This document shows, one piece after another, positions 22,286 to 33,160 of a stretch of 64,000 nucleotides of DNA; within the stretch, counting starts at the first letter, position 1; the number at the start of each line of letters is the position of its first letter. The stretch is from Tretioscincus oriximinensis (lineage: Eukaryota; Chordata; Lepidosauria; Squamata; Gymnophthalmidae), in the NCBI GenBank assembly GCA_022410635.1, contig JAJVDF010000027.1, forward strand, positions 1,475,681-1,539,680, read 5' to 3'. The notes under the pieces are model-generated. The model searched no databases, had not been told where the DNA came from, and worked only from the letters and a program-made list of their open reading frames with translations. The position numbers and the translations under genes are program-made.

Positions 22286-22390
22286 TGGGCACATACTTTT
22301 GATCTGATTTCAATCCTGAAGAACAGATTAAACCAGGAAAAAAGTGGTTTTTCAAGAATGAAGATGGATTAAAAGTACATGTCCAACTCC
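22286..22390. mobile_element. Palindromic MITE, CTTCAG hairpin family
   Basis: GGCACATACTTTTGATCTG and TTTCAATCCTGAAGAAC on the left are mirrored by TCAAGAATGAAGATGG and ATTAAAAGTACATGTCC on the right. About 105 bp; the ends are decayed. Confidence 0.5.
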
Positions 22391-22684
22391 AACCATAATC
22401 AATATCTATTAAAGAGAATTCAAGGTTTCTCATTTTTTAAAACTCACTTACTTTTAGCCTACTGAATCTGAAGAAGTGGGCTTGTTACAAAAGCTCATTA
22501 CCTTCCTTTTTTCCTTATTAGTATCTAAGGTGCTATGAGACTCCCTTGCTAGAAATTCTGAATAGTTTGACTGCTTATATGAATTCTTTGTACTTCGCAT
22601 CAAGAAAAAAGGTGTTAAAAAACCATGCAGATGATTTTCAATGAAGTCCCCCAAATTCCAATTGTTCTGCAAAGGATCAATAAA

Positions 22685-22790
22685 CTTATTTATTTACTTA
22701 CATTTATATTCTGCTCTTTACACAGAGCTCTTAGTGCGGATGACAATAAAAGAACATAAAAACAATTAAAATAGAACAGTTAAAAGTAGT
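22685..22790 (-). mobile_element. L2 LINE 3' tail fragment
   Basis: TTTATTTACTTACATTTATA followed by TGACAATAAAAGAACATAAA is the complement of an L2 3' UTR end; compare 47920-48010 and 59020-59110. Only about 100 bp remain. Confidence 0.5.
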
Positions 22791-22807
22791 AATAGTGTCT
22801 TTAAAGA

Positions 22808-23145
22808 AAGTATTTTTTCACCCAGAGGGTCATCGGCCTGTGGAATTTACTTCCTGAAGAGGTAGTAGTAGCTAACAGCTAGGATAGCTTCAAGACAGGA
22901 CTAGACAGGTTTATGGACACCAAGGGTATAAATGGGTACTAGAATGGATGTCTGGATGTTGCCTCCGGAATGAAGCAACAGGCAGGACTCCTGAAATACC
23001 ATTTGCAGGCAGTCATGAATAGGTGCATATTTTGCTTTTATCTGTTCAGACTTCCCAGGTGCATCTGGTGGGCCTCTGCGTGAGACAGAATGCTGGACTA
23101 GATGGGCTGTGGCCTGATCCAACATGGCTCTTCTTATGTTCTTAT
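22808..23145 (+). mobile_element. CR1 LINE 3' end, TTCTTATG subfamily
   Basis: Runs from the ORF2 end (GTATTTTTTCACCCAGAGGG, GGAATTTACTTCCTGAAGAG) through the full 3' UTR to CTCTTCTTATGTTCTTATGA. Longer than the copy at 1-277 and collinear with it. Non-coding in its present state. Confidence 0.87.
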
Positions 23146-23149
23146 GAGA

Positions 23150-23420
23150 GGGGAGCTTTGGCTCAGAAGAAAGCACAGATGAACAAGTGGATCTTCAACA
23201 GGCCCCTAAATGTGTACAATACAGGTGCTTGGTGCACCCCAGTGAGAAGGCCATTCCACCACACGGGTGCTACCACAGGGAAAGCCATCCCTCATATCCT
23301 CACCCTTTAAGAAGTGAAAGAGGTAGAACTGTCACTAGAGCCTCATCAGAAGATCTTTGGGTGGGGGCAGGTACATATGGGAGGAGATTGTTCCTTCAAA
23401 TCTTGTAATCCTTGTGTGCA
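23150..23420 (-). mobile_element. L2 LINE C-terminal and 3' fragment
   Basis: Complement of an L2 segment. CCTCATCAGAAGATCTTTGG matches AAGGTCTTCTGATGAGG at about 46000 in the plus-strand L2, where the decayed protein ends with an LRSSDEAFL-like motif. The inner part GGCCATTCCACCACACGGG corresponds to the usual L2 3' flank. Adjacent to the CR1 tail. Confidence 0.6.
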
Positions 23421-24751
23421 TTAAAAGAAAGATATTGTCCAGATTTTGGGAAGCGGTAAGTCTGCTGTAGTCTGACTGACAGTATTGCCTTTAAAAGTAT
23501 TGCTCCTAATTGTAGTGCCGGGTTCCAGACGATCACGGATGGAGTGGAGTCTGCCTGGAGGAGACGGAAGTACATCAGGGCTTACAAGAAACTGATGAAA
23601 GATCTTCACTATGCATTATGTTATTTATTTATTAAAAGTAAGCGACATCCCACCCTCATTAGTTCAGTGATTCCAGTGATTTCACTAGGAGGCAACAAAA
23701 ATAAATCAGACACTTGTCACATGCCCTAATGCAACTCAGTAGACAGCAGCACATTCATTTAAGCCCATCAATCATGTCACAGCTTCCTCAGCCCCGGGGA
23801 CATAAATCAGCTTTCAGTTGGTGCCCCAAATGAGACAAAGATTGTGCCAAATATAAACTATTTGGAGCCCTGTAGCAGAAATACAATACTAAAATGGCCC
23901 TTGATTTGCCCTAAGTACGATGGGCTAGACAATGATGAGATTACCCAGAAGGCCTCTTCTTCTCTTCTTAGTGCTAAAAGTAAGCAGATGAGAAGGAGAA
24001 GCTGTTTGCAGTATGTGGAGGAGGAATACATGAGGGAGAAACTATCCAAGGGAAAATTCAACAGCCATGCTTAAATATCTGAAAATTAGGACAACTTTTG
24101 CTCTTTGAAATGAGCAAACAAGACAGGAACAAGACAGGGTTTTAGCAAGGTATCATAGGATTTATTAAGCCTTTCCAGATTCTGGTAAGAAACACATTGT
24201 TGTCCCCTCATAAAGCCAGTTTAATTCATTCTGGGAAAACTGCTCACTCAGTAGAAATTCCCATAGTGATTTTCCACTGCAAGTGCTTTAACCTGCACTA
24301 CTTTATATACTGGTAAGTGAAGATCTGCTTGTTGATTAAAAAAGGCAGAATATGTGAAATCCCTGAGAGTGATCGATTGCAAAACGGGAAATTCTTGCAG
24401 TTGCTCATTCCGATCAGGGCTGGTCAGAGTATTTTATTCACTATGCAAACCTATGTGATAAAGCCTCATAGGATTTATTTATTTATTTATATGGGATTTC
24501 ATAGCATTCTTTATTATAGTCGAGGACAATGTGGAAAATACAGCCGTAGAACCACAAGTAAAATAAATAAAATAAACAGATTAAAGATGACATTAGAGGA
24601 AAAAGAAGCTCACTAAGTGTAACATTCTCATATACCTCAAACGTCTGGAAATCAGATGAAATTTCAAGAAGAATTTGAAAAACAAAAACCCCGCCCTGCA
24701 TCAATAGATATCTCTGATCTCATTTAGAAGCCTATAGACGGGGTGCAAGGT
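23421..24751. other. No gene seen
   Basis: Ordinary AT-rich sequence. Overlapping frames of 76 (plus) and 67 (minus) codons at 23844-24074 match nothing known. Short TTTATTTATTTATATGGG at 24474 may be a further LINE tail scrap. Confidence 0.4.
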
Positions 24752-25226
24752 ATAACTGCCAGCTTAGTTCCTGACAGAATTTTTGTTTCCTGTTTTATGG
24801 TTTTATGTTGTATTTCTGCCTGCTTTTCTATGCTGGCTTTTTCACTTGACAAGTGCTTATTATTTTATTTATTTATTTACTTATTCACAGGGCGGTTAAC
24901 AATAAAAACACAATTAACATATTAATAAACAGCAGTTTTCTCAGCCAAAAGCTTTGATGCCCAGAAGCTTCACAAAGCTGTCAGTAGCAGCAGCAGCAGC
25001 TCAAATGTGAAAAAAGTGAAAGGGAGCTGTTGTTGTGCTCATGGCAGGGCCTGCTGGGAAATGTATTCTTCTGCCCAGCCTGCGTGGGTGCCTGCCCTGT
25101 GGACTACAGCTCCCAGCCTGCACCACCTGAGAGGGGGGTTCCTCCTTAGCCAATCCGCACCCAGTCCTGCCCTCAGGAAACATTTTTTTCAAGCTCACAG
25201 GAAGTTGGCTGTGGGATCTGTCTATT
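24752..25226 (+). mobile_element. Unclassified interspersed repeat (family X), interrupted by an L2 tail
   Basis: Second full copy of the repeat at 13838-14257. TTCCTGTTTTATGGTTTTA, CTTGACAAGTGCTTATTA, then after the interruption CTTTGATGCCCAGAAGCTTC, ending AGGAAGTTGGCTGTGGGATC. ACTACAGCTCCCAGCCTG lies at 25103-25120. Confidence 0.6.
24862..24945 (-). mobile_element. L2 LINE 3' tail inserted in family X
   Basis: TTTATTTATTTATTTACTTA, then CAGGGCGGTTAACAATAAAA is the complement of an L2 3' end. The flanking family X sequence (GTGCTTATTA and AAAGCTTTGATGCCC) is continuous in the uninterrupted copies, which marks this as the later insertion. Confidence 0.6.
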
Positions 25227-25518
25227 CCATGAGAGTGGGGCACCTCTTTGGGCATCCTGGGGCCCTGGTCGGCCGACACCTTCAAATTTTATCTCAGCTT
25301 CAGTTGATTTTCAAAGTCAGACAACCCATCAGCAAAGTAGCAAGATGTTTTCTTTTGTCATTTACTATCTCAGACACTGTGGAAAGAAAATCACTGTTCA
25401 CTTTGCTGGAGGCCTTCTTCTATTCTGAATGCGGACCGAAGCTGGATTAAAACTTAGGTGCGTGACGGGGGCCCTTTCTCTGAGACCCCCATTGGCACTT
25501 TACTGAACACACACCGCA

Positions 25519-25670
25519 GTTTTATCTGGTATTCTCTTGTTTGGATTCCACACTCTTCCATGAAACCAGCTGGGTGGTCACGGGCCAATCGGAGAACTCT
25601 CTCAGCCCTGCCTACTTCACGGGGTGTCTGTAGTGGAGAAAGCAAGAAGAGCTATATAAATAAACTAACG
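25519..25670 (+). mobile_element. Decayed family 1 SINE
   Basis: Lacks the first part of the head. TTTTATCTGGTATTCTCTTG, GAAACCAGCTGGGTGGTCAC, GAACTCTCTCAGCCCTGCC and TGTCTGTAGTGGAGAAAGC align with family 1, but the L2-like tail is shortened to TATATAAATAAAC. Confidence 0.65.
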
Positions 25671-26161
25671 ATGATGACGTGTGGGTGTCAGCGTGGCCAC
25701 AGAGCGAAGCCACACAGAAGAGGCTGCCATGATCTGCTCAGATTTAGGGCCGGGGGGGGGGGGCGGGCGGGGGGTCCGGCCAGGCACGAGAACTGGCCAC
25801 GCGGACGCCGTTGGCGGCGTGTGGAGCGCCGGGCTCTGCTGCCGCCGCCTGCTTGCGGGCGTATTTCGATTCTGCGGCGAGCAATGGGAGCTGAGGGCAG
25901 CGCTGATGCCGAGCGCCTTTGCGCCTATCCTGGAGCAGCGCCGCGCTGTTGGCAGGCAGTCGCTTTGGGTTATTGAGCCGCTTGCCAGGCGGCCGCTTGC
26001 AAAGCCAGGAGCGAAGCCGCCCCTCTGGATTTGCCTGCTGGGGATTTCGCTGCCGGTCCCCAGTCTCTTCGGCCCTGGGCACACATACATTATAATGCGG
26101 CTTCGGTCCACTTTCAGAATGAAAACAACAACACCGCAGCAAAGTGAATAGTCAGATCCTG

Positions 26162-26268
26162 CCCCCACTGAGCCTTATTCTGGGATGTATCTCTGGACAG
26201 CGCTCGGCCACCCACACGCCAGTGTAGACTATGGCAGGCACCTATTCCGAGAATAAGGCTCAGTGGGG
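26162..26268. mobile_element. Short palindromic MITE in the CpG island shore
   Basis: CCCCACTGAGCCTTATTCT at the left is reversed by AGAATAAGGCTCAGTGGGG at the right, giving a 107-bp palindrome with 19-bp arms. Related pieces: 15865-15931, one arm at 1878-1930, and GGGATAAGGCTCCGTGGGGA at about 14847-14866. Confidence 0.65.
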
Positions 26269-26415
26269 ACAGGGCATAAGAAGGGGGCTTCCTAGGCGAT
26301 TTCCCTCTAGCACTTTGCGACAGATGCGCCACGTCNTCTGCGTCAGTTATAGCCTGGATACATTCAAAGCCCTGCTGCTGTTGCTTCGCTTTCTCCCGCT
26401 GTTGCCCGGTTGCCT

Positions 26416-26513
26416 CTTCCCATCTTTCCCCCCTCTCTCCCTTCCCCTTCCTTCCTTCCACCCTTCCTTCCTCCCTCCTTCTTTTCTTCCTCCTTTCTTT
26501 CCTTCCTCCTCTG
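26416..26513. repeat. Polypyrimidine (CTTCC)n tract
   Basis: Nearly 100 bases of C and T only on the plus strand, as CCTTCCTTCC-type units. Such tracts near promoters can adopt triplex or non-B form. The adjacent long frames are biased by it and should not be trusted as coding. Confidence 0.85.
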
Positions 26514-27267
26514 GGCCGCGCAAGGCCAGCAGGCGCCGCCCGTGTGGCCGCTCACTCGCCTTGGCTCCCAACTTGATCTCCTCCCTTGCCCCGAAGCCCC
26601 GGCTGCTGCTGACGCCCGAGCGCCCCTTATCACTTCCATGAATGCCAATGGCAGCCTCGGCGCTGTTATAGAAATGAGCCTGCAGACGTCATTGCCTCCC
26701 GTTGGACGTGCGAGGCGTCCGGCCCCCCTCAGCCCCCTGGATGCCTCCGCCGGAGAAAAACCCGGCCGCTGCCAGGGAGGCCGCAGTCTGCGCCCAGGAT
26801 CCCGGCCACGCCGCCCGCGGGGCTCCCTGGCCGTGATGCGCCCGGGACTCAGGGGCAGCGCGCGGGGGCAGGGCTGGGGGTGGCCTGGCGGGGGCACCTG
26901 GAGGGGACCCGGGGTCGGCGTGGAGGAGGCAACACGTGTCTTGTGCAAGCGGGCAGGAAGGGACGCGTGTGGCGCGCGCAGAATCCGCACTCAGACCTTC
27001 CCGGGAGCGAGGAGTTTGGGGACGGGGAGAGCAAAGTCGCTTCCCGGCTCCTTCCCCTCCTGCTCACACTGCCGGCAGCAGAGCAGCCCCGGCTGGGGTC
27101 TTGAGCGTCCTGGACGCCCCCTCGCCCCCACCCTCCCCGAGGGCTTCCTTGCTCCCCTGGGGGCGCTCGGGACTGGACCCCCGGCGGGCGGCCTCTTCTT
27201 CGTCCCCAAGCAGCCCAGCAGGCGGCCGGAGCCTCAGCAAAGACCTCTCGGCGGCGGCCCAGTTTGC

Positions 27268-27276
27268 GAGGTAAGT
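27268..27276 (+). other. Strong 5' splice donor (candidate exon A end)
   Basis: GAG|GTAAGTG at 27270/27271 matches the consensus donor almost perfectly. It lies inside the CpG island, after a GC-rich open frame (26410-27312 on the plus strand). This suggests an upstream first exon, possibly 5' untranslated. The exon start cannot be placed from sequence alone. Confidence 0.5.
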
Positions 27277-27898
27277 GGGGGACCAGATCCAGAGACCCCC
27301 AAGGGGACCTGAGCGGAAGGAGGCGGTCCGGGCAGGAATGGGTTACGCGCACCCCGTTCCTCGAGAGCTTCGGCAGAGCAGCCGGCGAAGGAGCCGCTCG
27401 CTGCTGCTCCAGCGGACCTTGAGGGGTGTGTGTGATCCCTGCAGCGGGGTGGGGGCGCTTCGCCTCTGGCCAGGACATCCCGGAGCCCCGAGGGGGGAGC
27501 GGGGGGGAAGGAGACCCCCCCTCCCCCCCACCTGGGGAACTTCACCTGCCGCAACTCTCGCCCCGGCATCCCCTTCTCCCCAGAGCCTAAAAGAATCCAA
27601 AGAAGTTCACGCGGAGCAGCGCAAATCCCTGAAGGGGTGCGTATGTGTGTTTTGTGTGTGTGTGTGTGGGGTCTGCTTGGCGATCCTTTGGCATTTGATC
27701 GCCCCCCCCCCCCCCGAAGACTGGGGTCCTGATCCAGGCCTGGGAGGCACCGGGGTCTCCGCACCTCCCTTTGCAACGCGTTCAAAAACCCACCTGGAGA
27801 CCCTGAGCTACGGCGCCCTCCCTTGGGGGATCAGGCGGGGCAGAAACGCCTGGCGCCTCCCCTCCCCTCCCGCTGCCCTCTGCCTGGATTTCGCCTGC

Positions 27899-27926
27899 GG
27901 TGGGTGGGTGGGTGGGTGGGTGGGTA
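27899..27926 (+). repeat. (GGGT)n microsatellite
   Basis: Seven tandem GGTG units. G-runs in this phase can form a G-quadruplex on the plus strand, within the CpG island and upstream of the candidate coding exon. Confidence 0.85.
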
Positions 27927-28020
27927 GGGGGAGGGGGGGCGCCGCGGCGGCTCCCCTAAGCGGGCCAGGCTCCCCGGGCAGCGCGGGCTGGGACGGTGCG
28001 ATGCTGCCTGGCTGGGGCTT

Positions 28021-28080
28021 CCCCGCCCCTCCGCCCCCGCCTCCTCCCCCTCCCCCCCCCCCCCCCCCCCGCCCCCTCCA
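28021..28080. repeat. C-rich homopolymer tract
   Basis: About 60 bases almost wholly C, with one run of about 19 consecutive C. On the minus strand these are G runs with quadruplex potential. Run lengths here are likely unreliable, so reading frames across it (27275-28348 and 27996-28385) are not trustworthy. Confidence 0.85.
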
Positions 28081-28247
28081 GCCACTCCGGAGCCTCCTCG
28101 CCCTCGTGCCCAGGCGCGATTCCTCCCCCTGGGCGTCGTCGTCGTGCGCGTCCCCCTCGCTTTCTCCCGCCCTCGCCTCCCGGGAGAGAGGAGGAGGAGG
28201 AGGAGAAGGGGGGGGGGCGGGAAACTCAACTCCCAGAGCCCGTCCAG

Positions 28248-28344
28248 ATGTCGAAGAAACGCAAAAGCCCCGGGAGTGGAGGATCGGCCGGCCTCCTCCG
28301 CCCGGAAGACTCCAGGAGCCACCTGGGGGGCTGCGACGAGCAAG
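28248..28344 (+). CDS. Candidate first coding exon of an unrecognised gene
   Basis: An ATG at 28248 opens MSKKRKSPGSG, continues for 32 codons plus one base and reaches a good splice donor (CAAG|GTAGGG) at 28344/28345, leaving phase 1. KKRK at residues 3-6 is a basic, nuclear-localisation-like cluster. The remainder is rich in Gly, Ser, Arg and acidic residues, ending GCDEQ. The start context (CCAG before ATG, T after) is weak. The same frame is open back to 27996, so an upstream start is possible, but that stretch crosses the C homopolymer. The downstream exon is not in view or not identifiable. I do not recognise the protein; non-coding use of the donor is the main alternative. Confidence 0.45.
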
Positions 28345-30965
28345 GTAGGGGGGTGGGGGTGGGGTGGGAGGAGGGGAACCCCTAAAAATTGGGACCGAGC
28401 CCCCCCAGCGTTGGATTTGGGATGCCCCGTCTCCCCTCCCTCCCTCCCCACCAAGGGTGGAGCTGGTCTGCTGGAGAAGATACAGTGAGGCCAGGTGACC
28501 TCCAGTCCAGCTTGGGTGCCCTCAGCCTGGGGCATTTGCCTGGCACGGTTGGAGTCCTGGGCGTAAAAGGGTTAACAGGCTCTGGGTGGGGGAAGAAGGT
28601 GTTGCAAGAAATAGAAACAAGAGATTGATGGATGGATGGATGGATGGATTGACTGGAGGCTGGAGTGCAGGTTGGCTGAGCCATCCCTCCTCATGCCTTG
28701 AATTTCCGTTGCGTAGGGCGCTCTTGTTTTCCCTTCTGCCTGGGCCACGGGGAAAGCCCTGTGGAGGATGCAAGGAGGCTCTGCTCGGAGATGATGTCCT
28801 AGTGGGAGGGGGGGGGGGGACATGTAAGGTTCCTTGCTTGAGGGGAAGCCCAGCAGAGATCCTGCCTCTGCCTTCTGCAGCTGCTGACTCCTGCTTCTGC
28901 CAGGACCTCAGTGGCTGTGATGCCCAGACTCCAGAGGCTGCATTTCCCTCCGTCTTAGAGAAAGTTGATGCCTTCTCTACTCTGCCCTTGGTCGCCTTGT
29001 TCCCTGCCATGGGGTCAGCAGAGTGGGCTGCTAAAGGGGAGAATCCAGAGTGGTTCCAATAGATATAATTTATTTATTTCGGTCATCAACTGTTTCCTTT
29101 CTTCCTTCTGCCTCTCTGGGCCTGGATTGAACACCTAGCCAAGTTTGGCAGCCTTGTAAGATCTGTGATTATGATGAGGGGGGAAAGGAAGGTGGGCTGG
29201 GGGTTAAAAATGCTGGTTGTCAAGATAAAGCTGGAGCCCATGTATGTCACACCAGCTCTGAGTGTGTGTGTGTGTGTTCTTTTCACCACAACAGATGGCC
29301 GTGATGCTTGTGCCTTAGCAGGTGTAGGACCTGAGCTTAAAGCTCGTGCGAGAGGCACCAAGTGCATGTCATCCAAGATGGAGTCGCTTGTCCTTGCTTT
29401 AAAAATGGTAGACGAGAAGGATGCTGCAGCCTGGCCTCGCACGCGTGAGATTTGGGGTCCGCCATGCCATGTGCTTTTGGGGGGTGGCCGTGGTCGGGAA
29501 GCTTCTGGGGGGGTTTCGGTTGTTTTCCTTCTGCCTTGTCCAGTCTTTGGTGCACATTCTTGAAATGACGCAGTCATGGCGCTACTCCATTTGCTTAGGA
29601 GGAGCTTCCTGAGGCTTTTGCCATTTAGGTTTCCCATACAATTGCATTAAAAATAATTAAATCTCCCCTTCCGACCCCCAAACCTTTGCGTTACGACAAC
29701 AAATCCAGCTACTTGCGGACAAATCTTTATATGCCTATTTCTGTAGAGTGTATTTTCCAGGTTTCATTTATTTTGGCTTCAGGTTTAAGGATGATTCTAC
29801 AATGGCTTTTCCTCCAGTCCTTATCCAGGGTTCTTTTTTGATTTCTCAATCCATTGAGCAGGGAACTTGGATCACCATTTGCATCAGAAAACTAGCAGGG
29901 TATGGGGAAATTTCCCAAGAACAGAGTTGTGATGAAAGAAGCGTCACGTCTTTAGAAAAGCGGCCTTTGTCTCAAGAAAACTTCTCAGGATAAAACTTCA
30001 ACTGATGGACAGCAGCTTATTTTTTAAAAGTTTGTTATTTGGTTTAGAAGGATAGTAAAAGCCAACAGGATATGCAAATAATTTATCTGGAGATGGTTAG
30101 TTATGTCTGCTCGTTTCTGTCTCTGTTACTGATTTGTGTTACTATGGCTTAGCTCAGACAATCTTTTGCAGAGTCTCCAATATGACCGACCCTTCTTTAT
30201 TAGTTGGAAGGTTTCCTGTTTAAATGCACCACCAGCTCAATTGGTGGTGTTCTGCTGTGTGATGCTGAAATGCCTGTTTGTATGGCATTTGTTGTGGTGA
30301 ATGGCATACTCAAGTCTGGTGCACGTTGAGTAGAGCAGCGAACATGGTTCCCGTTGGCTTATGTATGAGTGCATAGGTCTTACTTCAAATCTGGATCTTC
30401 TAATGCAGAAAAAACTTGGAACTATCATAGAATGATGTTCTAGCTCAGCGTGTCTTCTTAACTTAGTTTTTTAAAAAGAAACATTTCTTGTGCATTATTC
30501 TTTCTTTTTATAACTGAAAAAGGAAAAGCTGTATGGAATGCCATAATACTGATGAATAATTGGATTTTCCTCTCTTGACATCTGGTTTACAGACTGCTCT
30601 AGGATATCCTAAAACTATCTGTTGTATATAGAACACTTGTGGTTTAGGGACAAATGTTTGGGACGACTGAAACCACTGAAAAGCTGCATGAATAAATTTC
30701 AAACAGGTGACACCCCAAAATTGAAAAATTCAAATACAATAGTAAATAGGAGATAGAAGACAGAGAGTGGATAATCTCCGGCTAAACTTCGGCATTTTAA
30801 TTCTGAACAACATGGCAGGCTGCGCAGTTTACCAAAGGTTTATTCTTTTAGTAAACAAATGGGGTTTTTTTAGTCAAAAATTGATTTTTTTAATAAATCT
30901 CTGGCCAAGACAGTAGAATTCACCTATGACTTTTTTGTTTTCTAGATTTTTGTGATATGAACTTC
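28345..30965. other. Putative first intron; no further exon recognised
   Basis: If the exon at 28248-28344 is real, this is its intron. G+C falls steadily away from the island. It holds a (GATG)n run (28627-28649), a short TG run at about 29262-29275 and several frames up to 183 codons that show no recognised domain. Confidence 0.5.
28627..28649. repeat. (GATG)n microsatellite
   Basis: About six tandem copies of GATG/ATGG on the plus strand. Potentially length-variable. Confidence 0.85.

Positions 30966-31031
<66 letters not shown>
30966..31031. repeat. (ATA)22 microsatellite
   Basis: Uninterrupted ATA/AAT trinucleotide run of 66 bp. The poly-isoleucine open frame across it is not a gene. 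Confidence 0.97.
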
Positions 31032-32116
31032 GATATCTTTGAGCACCTGGATTCTCAAATGCAGGCTGCAAATATAAAGTTTGTACTAGGGAAAGTACAA
31101 TATGTCATGACTTTGGCAAAATCATATATTGAAGTAGAAACTAAATAATGCCTATATCCAGTGGCATTATTAATTTAAACCCACAATCTAGTTTGGCTAA
31201 GTCTATTTAGATTTGTGTACTGCATAGACGACAGTAGAAAACAGAGCTGAATATGCAATGCTCAGATTTTATTTTTAAAACAAGGCAGTCAGAGGCATGG
31301 TAATTTTCTCATCAGAAATATCAAAATAACTTCTGAGATTAGTCAGTGATAACAAACGTTTTGTATGGAAAATAATTGATTTGCATAAATGCAGAGTCTA
31401 CGGGAGAGATTCACCTTTTCAAAAATTAATAAATGCAGACTTTTAACAACAGTGAAAAACGATTATTGTTTTAAAAAATGCATCTCCCATTTCTCCCATC
31501 TCAAAACAACACTTGGTGCTTTCGTGAGGAAATGCAGGCAAGACAGATTTCCAAAAACAATTGTAGCAACAGTGGAAAAGCTGAGAAAACTGCAGAAACC
31601 AGGTTAGCTTTAAAACTGCAATAAGATATGGTAAGCAAAGAGCTGGCTTGAAAATAAGGAGTCTTGACGAGATGTGAATGACAACCAGAAAACAGACTTC
31701 TCAAGCAGTTTCACAACTGAAGTGTCACAGACAAGATTTTTGTGTGTGTCCTGAACAGTTCGGAATTAGGCCTAATTATGATAAAAATTGGATTTCATTT
31801 AAATTCCTATAGGACAGGCAAGAGATCTTGCACAGTGTCAGCCTTATTTGCACAGGCTCAGTAATCCATTTTAAGCAGCTCATATTTCACCTTTTCTGTA
31901 GGGGAATGTTGCTAAAAAGCCTGAAAGTGGATTACTGGTAGACCAGATAAATGCCACCACAAAATATATTACCAGCGGCATGTTTGCCTGTAGGACAGAT
32001 CTGCACAATGAAATGACATTATTGCAGCAACTTGAAGCTAAAGTGTTTCAGAGCTGTCCACGAAGATAGTGCTGATGTGAACTAGATGCAGTGTGTGATC
32101 GTCATAGATAACAATG
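31032..32116. other. No gene seen
   Basis: AT-rich, apparently unique sequence with no recognisable element before the hAT target duplication at 32117. Confidence 0.45.
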
Positions 32117-32124
32117 GTTTGGTG

Positions 32125-32679
32125 TAGGGATGCCACCTTTTGATAAGTGATATAAAGGACATTTCTCAAAAATATGGGGCACTAAAAAACCTCTCAAAAT
32201 TAATAATTTAAAGGGATTTTTAGCTAAATGTGATATTAATTAATGAACAGCTAAAAGTAATAGTAAGGCACAAGGAAATTTTACACTTAGGGCCAGACAG
32301 GGCTCTAAGTGAAAATGACCCTTGATAAAGGCTTTTGTGGGGTCCTCACCTGTGAGAAAGCCACGACTTAAAAGGAAAAGAAATCCTGCCTGCCTGAATT
32401 CGTGCCCAAAGATGGCGGGCGCGACGAAGACAAGCGAGTGCCAAGAACAAGCTCTCTGATCTTCATCTTCTGGGCAAACAGCACAGCAGAGGAGGTGAAG
32501 CTGCTTTTTAACTCCTGGCAGCTGGCCATGCGCACCGGGTCGAACCCGGAAGTCAAGCGCCGCTGCCAACTGCGTCCTGCAAGGAATTTATTACGGGAAC
32601 TTGACTCATAATACGGGATGCTTAATTTTGACCTGAAAAATGGGACATCCCGTATAATACGCGACAGGTAGAAGGCCTA
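32125..32679. mobile_element. Non-autonomous hAT-type transposon, TAGGGATGCC ends
   Basis: Flanked by a perfect 8-bp duplication GTTTGGTG (32117-32124 and 32680-32687). The left end TAGGGATGCCACCTTTTGAT is imperfectly reversed at the right (GCGACAGGTAGAAGGCCTA). The 555-bp body has AT-rich sides and a GC-rich centre (32400-32580) with a 69-codon plus and a 109-codon minus frame, neither recognisable as transposase. Ends and target size match the element at 11387-11840. Confidence 0.78.
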
Positions 32680-32858
32680 GTTTGGTGTTTGCATGCTAGC
32701 AGACATTGTTGAACTTCTAATGTACACCAAGCTGCTTAATGCAAATGCATATGGAAACAGCTAATCCACATCAAGATAATGCACATTGACTAAAGTGTTT
32801 TAAGGCAGATACAAGCAAAAAGCGACTGACAACATTCTGCCTTCAAGACATTTAGATA

Positions 32859-33160
32859 CAGTGGTACCTCGGTTCTCGAACACAATTCGTTCCGGCAGGA
32901 CGGTCGAGAACCAATTTGTTCGAGAACCGAAGCAAGGCGCGCCGGGCCGAAAAAACGCACTCTGATGACATCCGCAAGGCGCGCCTGGCCGAAAAAACGC
33001 ACTCTGATGACATCCGCAAGGCATGCCTGGCCGAAAGAACGCCGAAGGAAGTTCGAGTTCCAAATCGGTGTTCGGATTCCAGGACAAAAGTTTCTGGAAT
33101 CTGCTGGTCGAACACCGATTTGGTCAACATTCAAGGCGTTCGAGAACCGAGGTACCACTG
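32859..33160. mobile_element. Tigger/pogo-like MITE with 42-bp internal repeats (2 full units)
   Basis: Terminal inverted repeats CAGTGGTACCTCGGTTCTCG and CGAGAACCGAGGTACCACTG are flanked by TA on both sides, as in Tc1/mariner (pogo/Tigger) elements. The interior has a 42-bp unit (GCAAGGCGCGCC, GGGCCGAAAAAACGC, ATGACATCC) starting at 32932 and 32974, plus a partial unit at 33016. Length 302 bp. The repeat keeps frames open on both strands, but no transposase motif is present. Confidence 0.85.

Larger units (their letters stand above)
25730..28360. promoter_or_regulatory. CpG island promoter region
   Basis: About 2.6 kb with dense CpG and high G+C, in sharp contrast to the AT-rich surroundings. 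It contains long pyrimidine and G/C homopolymer tracts, GC-box-like GGGGCGGG and CCGCCC motifs and no clear TATA box, as is typical of CpG-island promoters of broadly expressed or developmental genes. Two strong 5' splice donors (27270/27271 and 28344/28345) on the plus strand suggest alternative first exons and rightward transcription. The mid part at about 26160-26280 holds a palindromic repeat, so the island may be two blocks. Confidence 0.85.

Noticed and set aside
26364..27478. Long frames (up to 300 codons) on both strands of the CpG island
   Set aside because: GC-rich DNA has few stop codons. The frames overlap on both strands, are low-complexity Pro/Arg/Gly and cross homopolymer tracts. 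Only the stretch ending at the 28344 donor was kept as a candidate exon.
27275..28348. 357-codon plus-strand frame
   Set aside because: It crosses the GTAAGT donor at 27271, a C19-type run and a GGGT microsatellite. The composition is artefactual, and it is out of frame with the candidate exon start.
30957..31148. Poly-isoleucine open frame
   Set aside because: It is a translation of the (ATA)22 microsatellite.
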